A stretch of DNA of 64,000 nucleotides from Pieris napi. Its lineage: Eukaryota; Arthropoda; Insecta; Lepidoptera; Pieridae. A model generated the notes under the pieces. It was not told the DNA's origin, did no database searches, and saw only the letters and a list, made by a program, of their open reading frames with translations. The position numbers and the translations under genes are program-made. The stretch covers positions 124,001-188,000 of the forward strand of contig NC_062245.1 in assembly GCF_905475465.1 (NCBI RefSeq). Reading direction: 5' to 3'. The first letter of the stretch is position 1. The number at the start of each line of letters is the position of its first letter. Positions 23,543-34,060 of the stretch are shown piece by piece.

Positions 23543-24240
23543 GTTCTTAAATGTAATATTTTACTTTTGAGTTTCATTCGCTTTTAACAAAATTGAAGAG
23601 AATTTGATTGGTGTTGGTGGTTATTAATGTTGACAACTTTACTTTGTTGATATTAAAATAATGTTGCCATTTGTCTTATATTTAGAGGTATTGGTATTGC
23701 CTATATTTTAGTATACCTGCGTGATGCATCACATGACTGTTTGAGCCAAGTATCTAGATGTCCACTCTTACTTTTTACGTGTCTATATTTATTCTTACTC
23801 TAGTGGAGAAACAGCCTAAGGTTGTCATTTGTTGCAAAGTTTTCGCCTACCCTCGAGGCCTACTATGAGCTTTCTTAAATAAATTCAGTTGAGATGATGA
23901 TGATTAAATAGGTTCCTTAATTCAATAGAATTTTTTCAGTACCATGGCCTCCTATAAACTGAAACGTATTGGAATCACAACACCGAACAAAGGAGCTATC
24001 AATCTTGGACTTTTTCAATATTTCAGTTTTATAATCATTAAGTATAGTTTTACAAATTGTTTAACTTATGAATAGAATGGCATAAGTAACTTTCATATAA
24101 AAATAAATTCAATTCAATTAAGTAACTAATTCATATAATATAAATATGTAATTATATTTTCTTTACAGCTTAAAATTGACTTGACAAGCTCGTTGAATTG
24201 AGGGATATGTTGGCGAAGAAGAGTCCCGATAAAATATATG
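23543..24240. other. Intergenic, pinin 5' side, nothing recognised
   Basis: AT-rich; no ORF, no repeat matched within the window. Confidence 0.5.
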
Positions 24241-24244
24241 TTTA

Positions 24245-24812
24245 TAGTTTACTAGTAGACTCGGCCAAGCGTTGCTGTGGCTAAGATTTTTGATATATTA
24301 CATTGTAGTAAACTATTCAAGAGAAAAGGCAGGAGAACACCAATCCACCATGCTTTTTTGGTGGTTATGCCATTAAATTGTAGCTTATATGAAACGTTGG
24401 TAATTATTTTGATAAGGATCAATACTTAGGTACGAATAAAGAGCCTTTTCTAGCGGTGGTATTTTAATAAAAAAAAATAATAATTAAAGGACGCTGTGTG
24501 ATATTTTTTATAGATAGTGGTGTGTCCTGAAAAATTTTAATAAGTACATCATTTTGTTCTATCATTAATAGTTTTCGCAGTGCACACGGTTGAAGGAAGT
24601 TTTTTGTTTTTTTACACCTTGGGTTAGATTATTCAAGTTTTAGTAAGCATCCCTATTTTTTTTGAAAATGAAACAGCCTATGTCACTCGGGAATAGTGTA
24701 GCTTGCCAACGGTGAAAGAATTTTTGAAATCGGTCCAGTATTCTCGGAGCCTCCTATTCATTTCAAACAAACAAAAAATCAAACCTTTCCGCTTTATAAT
24801 ATTAGTATAGAT
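24245..24812 (+). repeat. Dispersed repeat family A, copy 2
   Basis: Starts with the same ggccaagcgttgctgtggct word as the copy at 2248 and shares its first roughly 150 bases. It then continues to an end at ccgctttataatattagtat (about 24787-24806), a terminal sequence I associate with abundant lepidopteran repeats. Copy 1 is therefore probably 3'-truncated or interrupted. Confidence 0.65.
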
Positions 24813-24879
24813 ACCCAATTGAACATTGCCTGAAGACATCGTTAACTATCTTGATGGCGTCATCTTAAAAAAAAATCGA

Positions 24880-25250
24880 AAAATACCTATTGTACGAGCC
24901 AAGGCTGGACATTTTGCTCACTCAGGCTTCCTTAGTTTTATAATCGTGATGATTCCCTATGTACGTGCCAAGGTTCGTACATTCCAATCATCTACAAGCA
25001 TAACTAATTCCTATGTATGTACGTGCCCTGGCTGTACAGTTTGATCACTTGTAAGCATGACGATTTCCTAAATCGTCGGAGTCACGCCCCGAGAGTATAG
25101 CTAGACGCAGGCACTCTCTTCGACTGTTACTTTGCAGTCATTCGTATCATTACAATTAACTATAATATGGGAATTTCACCCCGAGAGCATAGCCAGACGT
25201 CGGCACTCTCTCTGATTGTTAAATTGCACTCATTAAATAGTAATTAACAT
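24880..25250 (+). repeat. Degenerate tandem repeats
   Basis: Two blocks. (1) 24880-25060: three diverged units around a tacgtgccaaggttcgtaca-type core (about 24893, 24961 and 25019). (2) 25083-25250: two units about 104 bases apart, each beginning ccccgagag, followed by atagc.agacg and ggcactctct. Some features (direct repeats, then aacccctgatgacc and a CA end near 25350) recall a retroelement LTR, but no partner copy is visible. Confidence 0.5.
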
Positions 25251-25519
25251 AATCATTATTTCGCTCATATTCTATTGTATTACGCGAGTGATAAATATAG
25301 AGTAAGTTAAAAATATTCTATTATTTCGAACCCCTGATGACCCAGGATTCAGGAACCGCACACCTTTGTTTATTTAAAGAAACAAAACAACAGAGGATAA
25401 TAAATTTATTAATTGAAGATGACATGATAAGGAAAATTATAATACTAGTAGTACTTAACTAGTGATGATGACATTCTTATTTATTGTATAATTAGCGGAC
25501 CTGACAGCAGTTGTCCTGC

Positions 25520-25700
25520 ATAATATTTCAAGCGATTCGTACGTATATTAAACAAAGTAGGATAGTACCGACTGCAGCGCCTTTTGCTGGGATGATTTGT
25601 GAATCTAAACCATCCAGGGCGTCACCCAAACGCACACAAAAAAAATGATTAAAACGGGCCAGCCGTTTAAGAGGAGTGCACGTTCTGTGTAATTATATAT
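25520..25700 (-). repeat. Dispersed repeat family B, copy 2
   Basis: The reverse complement matches 9320-9430: the aaacggctgg.ccg word, the gtgtgcgttt tract and ggtttagattcacaaatca. It is shorter and more diverged than copy 1. Confidence 0.6.
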
Positions 25701-26060
25701 ATACATATAGAGATATTATATACCTACATATTAGCTTTTATCTTCTGGTCTCCCTATCTAAAAGTTTTTTGATGTAGTTATAAGTATAGTCTATTACATA
25801 TCTTACCTTTTTTAAATAAATTTATTTATTATTATTTTATATGTATGTATTTTATCAATATAATTTTCTACATCCTCTTTGACGATATTTGCAGTAGGCA
25901 TTCAGATTCTGTCAATGTTAGGTATGTCAAATGCCATAAGGTTACATTAAACAATTCAGAACTATATGGTATTTAAGTTCCTTAATTTTTTCTTTCATAA
26001 GAACCTTCTGACAATACTAAACAGCCGTTCACGCGTGACCAAGGGATACAGGGATAGATT

Positions 26061-27480
26061 TATGTCACCGTAAAATTGTAAATACCGTTAGATTGTAATC
26101 TATCTCGCGAGATTGTGAACTTTCGAAAGATTGTGAACCTCAACGTACTGTTTACAATTTAACGTATTATTATTCGGTATATTGTAATCTATCGAAGTGA
26201 AACCGTCAAATTACAATCTTAAAATTGTCAGCTGTCCGAAGGCTGTCCCTGATTGGTCGGCTTTATAGTAGAGCGTTCTATGTCCATAGAGTTATGAAAA
26301 CGTGTATCAGTCAAATAAAATGAATGCACTTCAAGAATTGTGACCTCAAGTATTTATTCATCATCATCATTACTTAGTAGGTAATCAATAATTCTGATAT
26401 AAATAAAGCAGGGGCGCTACTACCACTTTAGGTCTTGGCCTCAGATTTTTTAATCTGTTTCGTGATCATTTTTAAATCTAATAGGCAAGTAGGTGATCAG
26501 CCTCCAATGCCTGACACAGGCCGTCGACTTTTTGGGTCTAAGACATGTCGGTTTCCACACGATGTTTTCCTTCACCGTTCAAGCAAATGTCAAATGCGCA
26601 CATAGAAAGAAAGTCCATTGGTGCACAGCCGGAGGTCGAACCTACGACCTCAGGTATGAGAGTCGCACGCTGAAGCCACTAGGCCAACACTGCTCTATTA
26701 TGTCTAATTCTAACATCACATAGTAAAAAAGTGTGTGTGTACAAAGTACACATGTCAGAAGTGAAACTTCAGTGGCAAACTAATCTTGAAGTGTTGTTCA
26801 TATTTATACAAATCTAAAAGTTTAGATTTCCGATACTTAGAGGGACGGAAAAAGGAAGATATGTTACGAATTTAATGAATTTAATTGTCATTAAAATATT
26901 AAGTGTCGAATAATAAATAATAAATAATAAGTAATAAGTGATAAATAATAAAAGTAAATTTTTTTCCAACGCCGATAAAGAAGTTTGACTTCAAAAAGGA
27001 ACATGGCGCGTAACCGAAAAACGTGACGCGTAACGCAAAAATGTTACACTAAATTTTTTTCCAACCCCGATAAAGAAGTTTCACTTCAAAAATTGTATCA
27101 AAATAAAAAATCTGAAACGTAACAATATTTTCTCCTCAAACACAAATTAAAATTGAAAAAGTAATGAAATTTTCTTTTATTTCATTTCCAACACTAACTT
27201 AGGTATCATTCAAGCTGCACTTCTTTGGTCAATCACAGATTAATTTTACTTCCACAACAACAATCAATTAATTCTAAAGCTGTGAGTTACTTTCAACACG
27301 ACATCAATTTACATTCACCAAAACACTGTTTGTTTACATTCGACAACAAACAATGTAACAAACAAATATTATGGTAGCGCGGGGCATATTCCGTTTAACC
27401 AATCACCGCGCGAGGTGCATTCCGTTTCACAATTTGACGGTTTTACTTCGATAGATTACAATCTACCGAAATACGTTAAA
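26061..27480. mobile_element. Long member of a terminal-inverted-repeat family, interrupted by a SINE
   Basis: The left end carries caccgtaaaattgtaaatac and gttagattgtaatctatc, followed by tctcgcgagattgtgaac. The right end (27415-27475) carries the inverse cgatagattacaatctac. The internal segment at 27185-27260 (acactaacttaggtatcatt onward) matches 39957-40015 in the short copy. It contains a direct duplication of a cc-gataaagaagttt segment (26965 and 27060). No transposase frame is visible, so it is non-autonomous or decayed. Confidence 0.6.
26403..26700 (-). mobile_element. tRNA-derived SINE, lepidopteran type
   Basis: On the minus strand it begins with a tRNA-like head: A-box-like tggcctagtggc, then gtgcgactctcat and B box ggttcgaacct. 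The body includes ggactttctttctatgtgcg and gacccaaaaagtcgacggc, and it ends in aggtggtagtagcgcccctg on that strand. This matches a SINE I recall as widespread in Lepidoptera. It lies inside the 26061-27480 element. Confidence 0.8.
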
Positions 27481-27749
27481 TATATATATATATAACGTAT
27501 AGCTTCAGATAGATTTAAGCAGCCGTGCCGGACGGACGTTAGTTGTAAGCTTGCTTCGCTATATTATTTTGTGTCACCATCACTAACGTTCGACCAATAA
27601 ACGGAAGATTTATAACTCCACTCTGAGTTTCATTTCGAGAATAGCGGCGGTGGTTCAGATCGACATCGTACGCTTATAGTTTGTACATGTGAAAAATAAA
27701 AGTTTTAATCCTCTCACTTTAAGTACAAATATCAATGAGAATCTAAAAG

Positions 27750-29390
27750 ATGCCTTGTCCGTCTTGCGGTAAAGATGATCATCAACGTTCTTCCAGTGCC
27801 AAATGTTTAAATAGAAAACGTCGTATACGCGAAACTGGTATGGACTCTGATCAAGAAATTTCCGTTTATTCCGTTTCAAGAAGGATCTCACCTCTGTGTT
27901 GTGCCCGTTGAACGATTGTAAAGAAGCAATTGTTTGTGCCATACGTGATGATGTACGAGAAATGTCCAGATTATCAATAGAGCTATCGTATCTGGTAAAC
28001 TTTTTCTACAAACACTACAGCACTCGTGATGATTTTCATGTAATGTTTCCTAAATTTGATGCATTGCAATTTACATATGCATTGAAGGGCGCAAAACATA
28101 AATTAACCTATCCAGACAACGTAATCTCTACATATATATCGTTGAGACATTTTACGATGGTCGATCGAGATCATTCACAATTATGCAGATTGCAAAACAA
28201 TACAGCACAATTTTGGAGACAAATATACAAACTCATGCTTTCAAAAGACTTAAAAGATACATGTATCATGAATTTGGTACAGATTTGGACAAATCTGAAG
28301 TTCCCTCTTCAACTTATGATGCGTACTATAACGGGATGTGTAAATCTAATATAATCGGAGAATGGTTTTCTGAGAATAAAATCAATTCTAAAGAACTAAA
28401 GAAAAACTTTTGGAGATTTATTCCACTATTCCTGATGATTCAACACGAGTTGTTCGATCAAGGCAAGTTATCGTTCAACGTTTTTCCGATATATTCACAT
28501 TGATTAAAATTTATAACATACGATTCAAGATGTATTCATGAAATTTTAAGAAGAGTTGATCCAAATAACACACCTACTTGGCCTGTGTTTTCTGAGAACA
28601 CTACCATGTACTGGAACCGACATTTCACATTACCCCGTAAGTTTGGGTATAGTTTATCCACAGATTGAGTGAGTGTGTGTCTATCTATGAATCGCATTGT
28701 ACAAAAGGGTCAAAAATTTAAATGAAAGAAGGATAAAAAGTGCGAAGAATCACTAGAGAACACTGCCGTTGGTAGTAAACGAAACTATTCAAAAGTCATA
28801 GCAGTGGATCCTGGACACCAAAACACCGATAGTTACATGTACTCGTAATGGAGATGATTTCTCGTACAAGGTCGTGAAAAAGGAACGTGTAGTATACAAA
28901 TCAAAAGAGTGTCATAGAGTTCGGAAAAGATTGCGTTTCATCAAAGACATAGAGGAGCGCATACGAGTGGACAGAGAGTCTGTCGAATAAGAGTCGGGTG
29001 TCGAATTAACTAGAAAATCTCGAAACGCAGAAGTCTACACCAGATTTCAACTAAAGTGGTTCGATGAAAAACAAAGATTTTAAGAGAAAATAAGATTAAC
29101 GTTAACGTTTAAAATTCGACAAATACATCAATGATCAGAAGATGTTGCATTAAATTGTAGACGATTATTTTGGAAAAGAACCAGACACTTTGGTTGTATA
29201 CGGTGCTGGGTTCGATTTAATGAACAAAGGAACCTTCAAGGGTCACAGGAAGTTTAGACATAATGTTATAACTTACTGTACTTAATATTATAAAACGAAG
29301 AAAGAATTTGTCAGTGTTTGTGATTAATGAAGCATTTACTACTAAAAATTGTTGTTATTGTCACGATCAAGAATCTGTTCAGAGAAAATT
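27750..29390 (+). pseudogene. Fanzor (eukaryotic TnpB-like OMEGA nuclease), decayed
   Basis: Fanzors are transposon-carried RuvC nucleases guided by RNA, related to bacterial TnpB. Read in order on the plus strand with several frame changes: Cys/His start MPCPSCGKDDHQRSS (27750); helical middle TNIQTHAFKRLKRYMYHEF (about 28210); FNVFPIYSH (about 28480), then a stop and KFITYDS; FGYSLSTD (about 28650); RuvC-I segment KVIAVDPGHQ (28791-28820, Asp codon at 28807); VYKSKECHRVRKRLRFIKDI (about 28890); TLVVYGAGFDLMNKGTFKGH (about 29190, the segment before the RuvC zinc ribbon); VFVINEAFTTKNCCYCH (29320-29364) with the CxxC pair at 29350-29361. At least two in-frame stops (28501, 28665) and several frameshifts kill it. 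Family assignment is from memory of Fanzor/TnpB motif order, not a search. Confidence 0.62.
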
Positions 29391-32050
29391 AAGTGTATCA
29401 AAGTCTCCACAGCTAGGAAACAACGACCAGAAGAAAGTATCGACATATATTTACAAGCTTTGAAACTACTTTCTAAAGATTGTGACTTTGCGGTTGTTGA
29501 TGCAGAAACAAACAAAAACGAAAGCGTGCGTGGGGGACAAATACATCCTCGTAAGAACTGCTCTGCATTTGAAAAGTCTTGTCAGCTCTGCAACAAGAAG
29601 GGGCACTTTGCCACTCTTTGCAGAAGCTCACAGCAGTGTCACCTTCTTCATTACATAAAGCTACAGTACCCGCGTATATTCGAGGAATAAGAGCAGAAGC
29701 ACTTCTCGACACCGGCAGCTCTATCAGATTTATAAATGACAGTTTTGCAAGACTATGCGGGTTTAAAAGAAAATCCTGCAATCAGATTATTTCTATGGCC
29801 TCTCTTAATCATACTTCACAAGTAGAAGGTCAAACTTTGCAAAGCCTAAAAATTGGAAATCATAAATATGATGATGTGAATCTTCTTAGCGTGAAAAATC
29901 TTTGTGCTGACATAATTATTGGCCATGACGTCCTCGAAGAACATTCATCGCTAGAGTTCTCTTTCGGTGGGCCAAAACATCCACTTCAAGTATGTAACGT
30001 AGCCGAAGCATCAGTACCAGCTACACCGCTTTTTGCGAATGTATCTCCCAACTGCAAACCTATTGCTATTAAGTCTCGAAGGCACAGCAAAGAGGATAGT
30101 GAATTTATTAAAGAGGAAATCAGAAGAAGGCGTGATTAAAGAAAGTAAATCACCGTGGAGGGCCCAAATACTAATAACAAAAAGCGAAACTCATAGAAAA
30201 CGTCTTGTGATTGATTACTCTCAGACAATTAATCGTTACACAGAACTCGACGCGTACCAAACATTGAAGATTTAGTTTCGAAAGTGGCAAAGAATATATT
30301 TTTCAGCCTAATAGACTTCGGTAGTATAGGTACCATCAAGTACCTATACTACCCGAAGAAAGAAAATTTACCGCTTTTGAAGCGCTCGGAAATTTGTACC
30401 AGTTCAGGCGCAGTATTCCTTTTGGAGTAACAAATGGTGTTTCGAGTTTCCAACGAACAATCGATTGGATTATAAGGAAAGAAAAGCTTCAAAACACATA
30501 TGCGTATCTTGATGATATAACTATTTGTGACCGTACTCTTGAAGAACACGATCATCTTAGAAAGTTTTATGAATGCCGCAAAGAAATACAGTTTAACACT
30601 GAGTATGCAAAAATGCTAATTTTCTCAAGAGTCAATTAATATTCTAGGCTATAATATTCACAACCACATAATTAAAGCTCGACTCAAGTCACTGATTAAT
30701 TTACCTGCACCAAGCGATTTACCGACCTTAAGAAGGACACTCGGCATGTTCGCACATGCCGAGTTTCCGAGCTAAGTGCATTCGAAACTTTTCTGAACGG
30801 ATCCACTCATTTGCTAATACGACAACGTTTCCGCTCACAAGCGAGCAAATTAAATGTTTCGAAGGCCTGGAAAATGATATCGCAACGTCTTCTTGACATG
30901 CAATTGATGTAAATATACCTTTTACAGTCGAAACTGACGCTTCCGATCATTCCATTGCAGCAGTACTTACGCAAAATTCTAGACCAGTGGCATTTTTCTC
31001 AAGAACTTTAAAAGAAAATTCAAATTCAAGCGAACAAAACCATTCCGCCATTGAAAAATACTAATAATAGTACGCCATTGTTGAATCATTGAACAAATGG
31101 AGACATTTCCTTATCGGTAGACACTTTAAGTTGGTAATTGACCAACGCTCGGTTTCTTTTATGTTTAATATGAAACATTCAAGTAAGATAAAGAATGAAA
31201 AGATTCAAAGATGGCGACTGGAATTTGCTGTTTTCAAATTTGATATTATATACAGACAGGGGAAAGAGAACTATGCTGCTGATGCACTATCCCGAGTTTG
31301 TGCCACCGTAGAAACACGTACTGCATAACTTTTCTCGCTGCATGAGGCTCTTTGCCATCCAGGGATAACGAGAATGTTTCACTGGGTTCGCTCTAAAAAC
31401 CTTCCCTATTCCATTGAAAAAGTCAGAACAATGACAAAATCTTGGCAAAGCTGCTCTGAAGTAAAACCAAGATTCTTCAGAAATACTTTTGATGACCAGA
31501 GGAAACTTGTTAAAGCGACGGCTGCTTTTGAACGCCTTAGCTTACATTTTAAAGGACCAGTTACCGTTTGCTTTTTCATGCTCAGATGTGAGCTCGGAAA
31601 CAGTGATTAAACACCTCAACAACTTGTTTATGATATTCGGCATGCCTTCTTACGTTATTCAGATCGCGGAACAGCATTTCTCTCTGCAGAAGTACAGGAA
31701 TTTTTACATGTTCGAGGTATTGCCACTAGTAGAACTACAGCTTATAACCCTCAAGGTAACGGTCAAGTAGAAAAATTGAATTCTACTCTTTGGAGAACGA
31801 TTCTTTTGGCGCTGAAGACGACGAATCTTTCGGTAGAAAATTGGGAGCAAGTATTACCACAAGCCTTACATTCAATTCGATCTTTACTAAGTACAGCCAT
31901 AAATTGCACTCCACATGAAAGAATGTTTAGACACCCATGACGATCTACCGATCTGAGTTACCATCATCATCACCGCCGGAGCCAACACTTCGTAGATCTG
32001 GCCGCGTCCGTAAAAGACCAGAATTATTAAAAGATTATATTTTAAAATAG
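29391..32050 (+). mobile_element. Ty3/Gypsy LTR retrotransposon remnant (gag-pol)
   Basis: The domains appear in the usual Ty3/Gypsy order in shifting frames: zinc knuckle CQLCNKKGHFATLC (about 29581); aspartic protease with LLDTGSS (about 29700) and IIIGHDVL; RT start with GVIKESKSPWRAQI (about 30130) and IDYSQTINR; RT FRRSIPFGV and catalytic YLDD (about 30505); RNase H VETDASDHSIAAVL (about 30929) and LVIDQRSVSF; GKENYAADALSR; integrase zinc-finger start HPGITRMFHWVR (about 31360); GMPSYVI; and a C-terminal RRSGRVRKRPELL (about 31990) before a stop at 32048. Stops and frameshifts are many. No env gene and no confident LTR pair was found. It abuts the Fanzor remnant. Confidence 0.85.
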
Positions 32051-32189
32051 TGCGGGAGAATGATGTAAACTCCTTACATGAAACTGTTTTGTTAGTGTCT
32101 TTTTGTCAATGTATCAAATGTAACCAAAATATTTTACTGTTAATTTAGCTTATTAAACCCTTATATTCTTTTAAGGTTTTGTCTTATTT

Positions 32190-33982
32190 CATTTATGATC
32201 TACTGGACTATGTGTTTCAATTTTGTCACTGACATCAGTATGTACTAAGTAATTGGATTTTTCAGTTGCAATATCTTCTGCTACTCTTTCTTGAGTATCT
32301 CTTTCTAAAATATGTTCAACTATATCAACATGCATATCTTGTTTGCAACTTTTTCTAATTTATTTAAAAAAGAGGGAGGGGAAGACTCCTCTTGCGTTTC
32401 ACTTTTATGATTACTACTATGTAGTTTCAACAGCAATTTGGTCAAAACTCGTATCATTCTCTTGTGCTATATTTTCTGTGACAACTTGATCATGTTCTTT
32501 GTTTGCTTGATTTAGTTTGTTTTCATTTGAATTTTCTTTTTCTTTGTTATCTTCGTCAGACTCACTTTTACATAATTCCATCATTTCTTTTTGCCTCTCC
32601 TCTAACATCTGAAAAGGTATGATCATGGGAGGTAGATCTTATTTTAGTAAATAATTCTTTGATCGAACACTATAGAATGCACTTTATAACTGCTGTCCTT
32701 ATCAATTATGCTATATTTACATTTGCAACTTTAATAGTTAATAATTAATATATTCAATATAGAATATTATCACTGTCAGCCAATCATACTGTGCTGCCGA
32801 GTGGTAGTGGAACTTTATTAGGTATCATGATAGTAAATAAAATGTTTCTTACGCATAGTGTTTTAATTGCTGCTCCTTCATGTCAATAGTTAATGTCTTT
32901 CCATCACTGGAAACAGCAAGTTTTCTGCGATTCATAATATCTTTAAGAGATAATGCCTTGGGTCGATGATATGGAATGTAACCTCTTTTTCTCTTAACAT
33001 TCTGTTGGACTCGCTCTTAATTTTTTGCATGTTTACCATTGCTTCTTTCGCTGACATCTAAAACAATTAGATTCAAACTCATTTAAAATTGAGATAAAAT
33101 TATTTAAGCATTATTTTTATTAAGATCCCAAAACATTGTATTTTAATAAATGTTATTATGTAGCCAGCATTTTTTTGTAGATTCAATGTAACTGAAGATA
33201 GAGAATCACTATTAGTTAATGTCATTGTAATCTTTAAAGAAAATATCTAGAAATCTGTGATCCCTCTCAGGTATCTAGGTAATTTACCAACCCTTTAGTT
33301 GCTTCCCAGTGCCTTTCCTACAAAAACTAGATAATTTTATGGTATTTTTATTTTCAGGGACTGATAAAATAGCTTATTTTGTGAAAATGAAAATACTTAA
33401 TTCAACCAATTTTACTATAGTTCTTACTTACTGGTATTGGTTTTGATTTCACAGATGGTAAGTTTGATTTAGAAGCAATTAATTTCTTTATGGCTGTTAT
33501 ACTATTTCCTTCATCGTCAGATTCATCAGGATCACACACTGACAAATTAATGTGTGCTGATGTTTCTTCAACATTCTGTAAAATGTTGTTTTATTATGAA
33601 ATATGTATATATAAGAATTAATTAAAGAAGAAGAAATTAAATAAACAAATACCTCTTATTATATTGTGTTAATTCATCCCCAAAGTCATTTCAATTCAAA
33701 GTTTTTAAATGTGATTACCTATTTTTAAATGTATGAAATTTCTCTCTAAATTTTTTTGTCCGTCACGACATTCTTCCCTTGGTCTTCTTTATCACTATCG
33801 GAGTCAGTATAATTGTTTTTAATTCAGGACTTACGAATTATTGTTATAGGTTCTTGGCATTCGTCACTATTATGTTCATTGGAGCGTGCAGGCGATAAAT
33901 TAATACTTTTGTTAGAATCTTCGGAAAAGAATCTTTTACGCTTCTTTACGAGATTGAAAGCATCTTCTTCATCACTCGACAT
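32190..33982 (-). pseudogene. Claspin-like checkpoint gene, broken copy
   Basis: Claspin links ATR to CHK1 at stalled forks. Exon-like pieces on the minus strand: 33982-33835 (start MSSDEEDAFNLVKKRKRF, acidic and serine-rich); 33575-33432 (in phase, acidic DESDDEGNS); 33057-32853 (SAKEAMVNMQKIKSESNRML then IPYHRPKALSLKDI, the conserved claspin block); and 32608-32417 (LEERQKEMMELC, acidic). Defects: one base appears missing in the A run of REK (about 32983-32987), shifting the frame in the third piece; the third and fourth pieces do not agree in phase; coding-like sequence continues past the stop at about 32420 to 32190. The region between the third and fourth pieces of claspin, normally hundreds of residues, is absent. 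An upstream frame extends to 34060. It could be a true gene with assembly errors, but a decayed copy fits better. Confidence 0.55.
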
Positions 33983-34060
33983 GATGGCAAGGTTATCTTC
34001 AACGCGATCGTTTGTAACCTCAGGGATTTTTTCATTCAACAAATCCACAAGACAAAACAA

